A stretch of 18,805 nucleotides of DNA. It comes from an uncultured Micrococcus sp. GTDB lineage: Bacteria; Actinomycetota; Actinomycetes; Actinomycetales; Micrococcaceae. The DNA lies in contig CAMIOJ010000007.1 in the NCBI GenBank assembly GCA_946222435.1, positions 1-18,805 on the forward strand, given 5' to 3'. The position numbers and the translations under genes were made by a program. Below, in pieces: positions 14,798 to 18,805 of the stretch. The notes under the pieces are model-generated. The model did no database searches and had not been told where the DNA came from. It was given only the letters and a program-made list of their open reading frames with translations. Position 1 is the first letter of the stretch; each line of letters opens with the position of its first letter.

Positions 14798-16906
14798 TCA
14801 GCGCTTCCGGCCCTCCACGAGGGGCACCAGGGTCTCCTCGAGGTAGGGGACGAGCGTCTCGGCGAACGAGGCCGCCATGTGACCGTTCGTGTCCCGGTAG
14901 ACGACGGTGTTGCCGATCTCCGACCGGCACAGGCCCGCGTCGCAGAGCACCGGGGTGAGGTCCACGGCGGCGGCATGGTTGACCTCCTCTGCGGCCGCCA
15001 GGAGGGTGTCCCCCGTGGCCAGCGCATGCTCCCGCGGCGTGCCGCAGTCGTCCTCGGCGGGAGAGAAGCCGACGCGGCCGAGGCACTCCAGCGCCTCCTG
15101 GGACACCGCGGGCACATCCGACACGGCGATGACCGGACGCTCAGGCGTCGAGACGTCGACCCAGGCGGCGACCGTGCGTTCCAGACGCTCGTCGAAGTCG
15201 TGGACCCGCTCCGAACGGTTGCCCGAGACGATGACCGCGTCCACGGCCCCCTCCCGGGTGATCTCGGCCACGGCCTCCTCCAGCGCGTCCCCGCAGACCG
15301 AGGGACCTCGCTTCCCGTACCAGGTGCATCCGAGGCCGGTGTAGACCCGGAGCCGCCAGCCGTGTTCCCGGGCGAGCGGAGACAGCGCGGGCAGCAGCGA
15401 GGCCGCGTGGCTGTCCCCCACCAGCGCGACGGTGCGCTCGCCTTCGGCATCCCCGAGCACGCAGTCCGGGAAGTGCTCCTGCCCCCTCGGCTTCCAGCAT
15501 TTGAACGCCCCGCCCACGTCGTCGGCGTAGACGTCGATCCCGGGGACCAGGTCCTCCCCCAGGACCGCATCGCACGCGGCCTCGCGTCCCACGGCACCGG
15601 CGCCCAGGCACTCCCGGGCCTCGGCCGTCGTCGGGACGGCGGCGACCGGACCGGCCGCGGCACGCTCGGCGCGCTGGTCGGCGACGACCGCCGATGCCAC
15701 GAACACGGCCAGGAGCGCGGCGACCGCGCCCGTGGTGGCCAGGCGCCGGAGGCCGCCTGACCGTCCTGCGGTCAGGGGGAACCACTCGGCTCTCCGCAGC
15801 GGGTTCTCCACGAGGTGGAAGCTCGCCACGGACAGTGCCGTGGCCACCCCGACCGCGGCCAGCCAGAACACCGGGGTGCCCGGCTCCATGAAGGCCGGCA
15901 GCAGGACGATCACGGGCCAGTGCCACAGGTAGAGCGAGTAGGAGATGTCTCCGATGTACCCCACGGGTCGGTTGTCCAGGACGCGCGGCGCGCGGACGCC
16001 GCCGCCCGTGCCGGCCGCGATCACGAGACAGACGCCCGCCACCGGCAGCACGGCCCACGGCCAGGGGAATCCGCCGCGGGCCTCGTCCACGAACAGCACG
16101 GAGGCGAGCAGGAGGCCGAGCCCTCCCCAGGCGAGGACGGGGCGCAGCCGGTCCGGGATGCGCTCCAGCAGCGGCGTGGCCACCGCCAGGAGCGCACCGG
16201 CACCGAGCTCCCAGGCACGGGAGATCGTGGAGAAGTAGGCCCAGGTCGGCTCGGCGACGGTCTCATGAGCCGCCCATGCCACGGAGGCCAGTGCCAGCAC
16301 GCCCATCGCGACGGCCAGGGCGGTCCGCCGACGCGCGTCGGAGAGGCCCCCGTCCCCGGAACGCCGCGAGAGCAGCAGGAGCAGGCCCAGCATCAGCCAC
16401 GGCCAGACGAAGTAGAACTGCTCCTCCACGCCGAGCGACCAGAAGTGCTGCAGGGGCGAGGGGAGGGTGCCGTCGTTGAAGTAGTCCGTGCCGGAGACGG
16501 CGAACCGCCAGTTGGCCGAGAACAGCATCGCCCAGGCGCCGTCGACGACGATGTCCCGGGCCCGGTTGGCCGGGAGCAGCAGGGCGCTGGCCGCCAGCGT
16601 CGCGCAGATCACCAGGATCGAGGCCGGCAGGATGCGCTTGATGCGGCGCCGGTAGAACCCGCGGAAGGAGATCGTGCCCGTCCGCTGGTGCTCGCGGATC
16701 AGCAGCCCGGTGATGAGGAATCCGGAGATGACGAGGAACATGTCCACGCCGGTGAACCCGCCGACCGGCCATCCCAGCAGGTGGTCGGCGAAGACGGCCA
16801 GCACTGCGACGGCACGCAGCCCCTGGATGTCGCCGCGCAGCCCTGAGGCGGGGCGCGGTGCGCTTGCCCGGCCTTCGGCAGGCAGGGCGGAGGGGGTCGT
16901 CGTCAT
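14798..16906 (-). CDS. Acyltransferase-3/SGNH membrane protein (OatA-like O-acyltransferase)
   Basis: Two-part O-acetyltransferase of 702 aa. The N-terminal acyltransferase-3 domain (about 20-410) has roughly ten membrane helices, with RGDIQGLRAVAVLAVFADHL (24-43, catalytic-type His42), GGFTGVDMFLVISGFLITGLL (49-69), FYRRRIKRILPA (84-95), LQHFWSLGVEEQFYFVWP (152-169) and YIGDISYSLYLWHWPVIVL. After a last helix (about 390-409) comes an extracytoplasmic SGNH domain: VALVGDSHAASLLPAL with GDSH 497-500, SGN 561-563, and DTNGHMA with Asp672/His676 as the remaining catalytic residues. The membrane part hands an acyl group to the outer domain, which modifies peptidoglycan or a wall polysaccharide; the acceptor is unknown. 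The ATG at 16906 has GAGGAG 9 bases upstream. It lies 52 bases after thiL on the same strand. Confidence 0.92.
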   Translation of the reverse strand: MTTTPSALPAEGRASAPRPASGLRGDIQGLRAVAVLAVFADHLLGWPVGGFTGVDMFLVISGFLITGLLIREHQRTGTISFRGFYRRRIKRILPASILVICATLAASALLLPANRARDIVVDGAWAMLFSANWRFAVSGTDYFNDGTLPSPLQHFWSLGVEEQFYFVWPWLMLGLLLLLSRRSGDGGLSDARRRTALAVAMGVLALASVAWAAHETVAEPTWAYFSTISRAWELGAGALLAVATPLLERIPDRLRPVLAWGGLGLLLASVLFVDEARGGFPWPWAVLPVAGVCLVIAAGTGGGVRAPRVLDNRPVGYIGDISYSLYLWHWPVIVLLPAFMEPGTPVFWLAAVGVATALSVASFHLVENPLRRAEWFPLTAGRSGGLRRLATTGAVAALLAVFVASAVVADQRAERAAAGPVAAVPTTAEARECLGAGAVGREAACDAVLGEDLVPGIDVYADDVGGAFKCWKPRGQEHFPDCVLGDAEGERTVALVGDSHAASLLPALSPLAREHGWRLRVYTGLGCTWYGKRGPSVCGDALEEAVAEITREGAVDAVIVSGNRSERVHDFDERLERTVAAWVDVSTPERPVIAVSDVPAVSQEALECLGRVGFSPAEDDCGTPREHALATGDTLLAAAEEVNHAAAVDLTPVLCDAGLCRSEIGNTVVYRDTNGHMAASFAETLVPYLEETLVPLVEGRKR

Positions 16907-16958
16907 GGCCGGGGACTCCTCGAACTGGTGTAGGGCGAAGCAATGCTAGACCCAGCCG

Positions 16959-18197
16959 TCAGGCGAAGTGGTCCCAGCCCCGTTCTGTGGACGTGGCATC
17001 GGGCACATCCTGTGCCGGGGCCACGACGCCGCCGGGAACGACCTGTCCGATGGTCCGGAATCCCTCCGGTCGCCCGGCCCCCGGACGGAGGACCCCCACC
17101 AGGCCGTAGTCCTCTCCCCCGTGGAGCACCCAGTCCTGCGGCGCGACGTCCAGGAGCAGGCCGAGCCGGCGCAGGGGCGCCGACGCCTCGGCTAGCCAGC
17201 CGGGATCCACGTGTGCCTGCATCCCGTTCGCGGTCGCCAGCCGTCCGGCATCCCGGAGGAGCCCGTCGGAGACGTCCATGGCGCAGGCCAGCGCGGCGGC
17301 CGCGGCGGGGCCGGCGTCCAGCGGCGGACGCGGACGCAGCTGGGCCCTCACGGCACGGGCCAGCTCACGCGGGCCAGGACGGTCCTGCTCCGCCAATGCC
17401 GCCCAGCGGTCGCGGAGCTCGGTCCGGTCGGTGAACAGCAGGGCCAGTCCGGCGGCCGCCCAGCCGGGGCTCGTTCCGGCATGCAGGAGCTCGCCGCCCT
17501 CCGCACACAGCGCCTCTAGGTCCCGGGCGTCCATCGTGCGTCGCACCGCCCCCTGCGGTCCGGGACGGCCCAGCACGGTGACGGCCAGACCGGCCCGGTC
17601 GGCCCTTCCGAGGTCGCCGCCGGCCGCCCGGCACTCCCCCGCACCCAGGCGGCGTACGGCGGACGCCATCCCGCGGGCCACCCCGGCGACCCAGTCCACG
17701 CGCGTCGTGGGCGGGATGCTCAGCGCCGTCACGAGGCCTGTGGCGATCCCGCCCATCGCATTGACGTCGGAGAGGTTCTGGGCGGCGGCCTTCCACCCGA
17801 CGTCGTAGCCTCGGGTCCGCACGCCGGCCGGCCAGACCGGCAGCCAGTCGTGCCCCTCCGCCATGGCGTCCGTGGAGACCAGCGTGCCCCCGGGCGCGGA
17901 CGGCAGCAGGGCCGCGTCGTCGCCGATGCCGAAGCTCCCCTCCGGCCAGGGGCGGCTCGCGTCCAGGACGGACAGCTCCCGGCCGATCACCCGGAGCAGT
18001 CCGTCCTCCCCCAGCCCGCCGACGGTGGCCGCGGCGTGGGAGCCCGGCTCCGCGGCGGCGCCGGCGGACAGGTCCGCCTCCCCGGGCCGCTCCGCCGTGG
18101 ACGTGCTCTTCGGCCCGTCCCCTCCGGCGGGCCCACGACGACGGCCGCCGTCCTCGCGGGGGCGGCGGCCGTCGTCGTGGTGGTCAGCGGCGGGCAC
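16959..18197 (-). CDS. thiL: Thiamine-monophosphate kinase
   Basis: Phosphorylates thiamine monophosphate to the active cofactor thiamine diphosphate, in the cytoplasm. AIR-synthase-fold marks: SFGIGDDAALLPS, LVSTDAMAEGHDWLP, DVGWKAAAQNLSDVNAMGG, RAAGGDLGRAD, CAMDVSDGLLRDAGRLA, WVLHGGEDYGLVGVL and the C-terminal WDHFA. The conserved protein begins at about VGGLGEDGLLRVIGREL. From the GTG at 18197 it would have 412 aa, against about 325 in the family, with a 50-odd-residue His/Arg/Gly/Pro-rich extension partly encoded by a strong hairpin. A GTG at 18233 is also in frame. No ATG, GTG or TTG occurs between the hairpin and the conserved part, but CTG at 18071 is in frame behind GGGGAGG and would give 370 aa. 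The function call is firm; the start is open. Confidence 0.93.
   Translation of the reverse strand: MPAADHHDDGRRPREDGGRRRGPAGGDGPKSTSTAERPGEADLSAGAAAEPGSHAAATVGGLGEDGLLRVIGRELSVLDASRPWPEGSFGIGDDAALLPSAPGGTLVSTDAMAEGHDWLPVWPAGVRTRGYDVGWKAAAQNLSDVNAMGGIATGLVTALSIPPTTRVDWVAGVARGMASAVRRLGAGECRAAGGDLGRADRAGLAVTVLGRPGPQGAVRRTMDARDLEALCAEGGELLHAGTSPGWAAAGLALLFTDRTELRDRWAALAEQDRPGPRELARAVRAQLRPRPPLDAGPAAAAALACAMDVSDGLLRDAGRLATANGMQAHVDPGWLAEASAPLRRLGLLLDVAPQDWVLHGGEDYGLVGVLRPGAGRPEGFRTIGQVVPGGVVAPAQDVPDATSTERGWDHFA
18069..18083 (-). promoter_or_regulatory. Strong Shine-Dalgarno sequence before an in-frame CTG (possible thiL start)
   Basis: GGGGAGG (18083-18077) is followed after 5 bases by CTG (18071-18069) in the thiL frame, 62 bases downstream of a terminator-like hairpin on the minus strand. 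CTG is a rare bacterial start codon, so this is a proposal rather than an assignment. Confidence 0.35.
18133..18180 (-). terminator. Strong terminator-like hairpin after the GTPase gene
   Basis: CCACGACGACGGCCGCC (18133-18149) is the perfect complement of GGCGGCCGTCGTCGTGG (18164-18180); one further G-C pair makes an 18-bp stem with a loop of about 12 bases. It begins 3 bases after the GTPase stop on the minus strand and has no U-tract. It overlaps the in-frame 5' extension of thiL, which casts doubt on that extension. Its 5' side shares 15 bases with the hairpin region at 7031-7045. Confidence 0.65.
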
Positions 18198-18805
18198 GCG
18201 CGGCTCCCCGCCGGGACTCGGTTCCCCGGGCACGCGCGATCGCGGCCCGGAAGTCCGCGAGCCGCGCGATCTCCTCCTCCACCGGACGGATCACCTCGCG
18301 GCGGCCGACCTCGGTGGTCGCCGCCTCGAGGCGGCGGCGCGCCCACCTGCCCCGCCCGCGGGCGGCGAGGCGAGCCAGCGGGATCGCCAGGAGCGCCAGC
18401 AGGATGCCCAGGGCCAGTCCGCCGACCAGCAGCAAGGTCGGCAGCGGGAAGCCCTGCACGAGCGGTGCGTCCGGCAGCGGGAACTGCAGGTAGGCGGCCA
18501 GCGCGTAGGCGCCGAGCCAGCCGGCACCCGCCACGGCGGTGAGCAGCGCCAGCCACTGGATCACGTTGAACACCGGCCACCACCAGGACCCCTTGCCCGC
18601 CTGCAGGTCGGTGCCGGCGATCGCTTGGTCCACGGCGTCCGGCAGCCGGTCCTGGCGGCTGCGCCCGGCACGTCGGATGGAGGCCTCCCATGGCTCGGGG
18701 GCACCGGCGGAGGCATCGGTGACCAGGGACCGGACCGCCGCCTCGACGGACGCCTTCTGGGTGCCGCTGCGCTCCGGCAGGGAGGTGCGGTGCAGGGACG
18801 GGTCG
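18184..18805 (-). CDS. C-terminal part of a membrane-associated YfjP-like GTPase (5' end outside window)
   Basis: The frame is open from the right edge to the TGA at 18184, giving 206 residues and one partial codon. A hydrophilic stretch (DPSLHRTSLPERSG, then RRAGRSRQDRLPDAVDQAIAGTDL) leads to a helix pair: WWWPVFNVIQWLALLTAVAGAG with LGAYALAAYLQF, then PLPTLLLVGGLALGILLALL. An Arg-rich amphipathic tail follows (RLAARGRGRWARRRLEAAT) and a likely coiled stretch, VIRPVEEEIARLADFRAAIARA. From memory this matches the end of the actinobacterial 'YfjP family GTPase' proteins, whose N-terminal G-domain would lie outside the window; no G-motif is visible here, so the GTPase call rests on the tail alone. 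The GTG at 18633 is an internal codon, not the start. It is upstream of thiL on the same strand. Confidence 0.6.
   Translation of the reverse strand, partial: DPSLHRTSLPERSGTQKASVEAAVRSLVTDASAGAPEPWEASIRRAGRSRQDRLPDAVDQAIAGTDLQAGKGSWWWPVFNVIQWLALLTAVAGAGWLGAYALAAYLQFPLPDAPLVQGFPLPTLLLVGGLALGILLALLAIPLARLAARGRGRWARRRLEAATTEVGRREVIRPVEEEIARLADFRAAIARARGTESRRGAARARR

Noticed and set aside
11581..14958. A 1125-codon plus-strand open frame across leuD, leuC and the IclR gene
   Set aside because: It runs antisense to leuC/leuD with the low-complexity Gly/Arg/Val/His composition of a high-GC shadow frame, has no recognisable domain and crosses real genes on both strands.
16907..16958. Promoter for the OatA-like gene (TAGCAT on the minus strand, 16948-16943)
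   Set aside because: No acceptable -35 at 16-18 bases, and the gene could simply be read through from thiL.

Overview
The window is very GC-rich chromosomal DNA (many GTG starts, almost no AT-rich stretches, long false ORFs antisense to real genes). Protein content and gene order point to a high-GC Gram-positive actinobacterium of the Micrococcaceae type (Micrococcus/Kocuria-like). This placement is inferred from gene content and base composition, not from a marker gene. Nearly all of it is core metabolism and cell-envelope biosynthesis. I see no tRNA, rRNA, CRISPR array, insertion sequence, prophage or recognisable defence island.

Layout, left to right. (1) A plus-strand PLP aminotransferase, cut by the left edge, converges on a minus-strand unit LCP - DAK2 - recG - rsmD (about 6473 down to 1312). 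The genes of that unit overlap or nearly touch, so they are probably co-transcribed. (2) A small plus-strand DUF3515 lipoprotein gene starts back to back with the LCP gene and converges on the next unit. (3) Minus-strand murA - plsC - gpsA - ddl (11332 down to 7091), each junction a 4-bp stop/start overlap, joins peptidoglycan precursor synthesis to phospholipid synthesis. (4) Upstream of it, leuC - leuD (13722 down to 11635) encodes isopropylmalate isomerase. A 302-bp gap before murA holds a possible terminator, a possible promoter and a structured leader. (5) A divergent IclR-family gene of the NdgR/LtbR type faces leuC. One inverted repeat overlaps both predicted promoters. (6) On the minus strand, the C-terminal end of a YfjP-like GTPase (cut by the right edge), thiL, and an acyltransferase-3/SGNH (OatA-like) membrane protein that converges on the IclR gene.

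The gene set recG, DAK2 protein, DUF3515, ddl, gpsA, leuD, leuC, IclR matches, from memory, the order of the corresponding Mycobacterium tuberculosis region (Rv2973c to Rv2989). In that genome ung and thiL sit between the DAK protein and the DUF3515 gene. Here an LCP gene occupies that place and thiL lies at the far right.

No entirely new system is evident. The points most worth a second look are: the shared operator/promoter arrangement between leuC and the IclR gene; a FakA-like protein that appears to lack the whole FakB-binding C-terminal domain but keeps a likely zinc site; an in-frame CTG with a strong Shine-Dalgarno sequence as a candidate thiL start just after a terminator-like hairpin; a shared 15-nt hairpin motif at two gene ends, with a related inverted repeat at a third; and mutually exclusive pairings in the murA leader.
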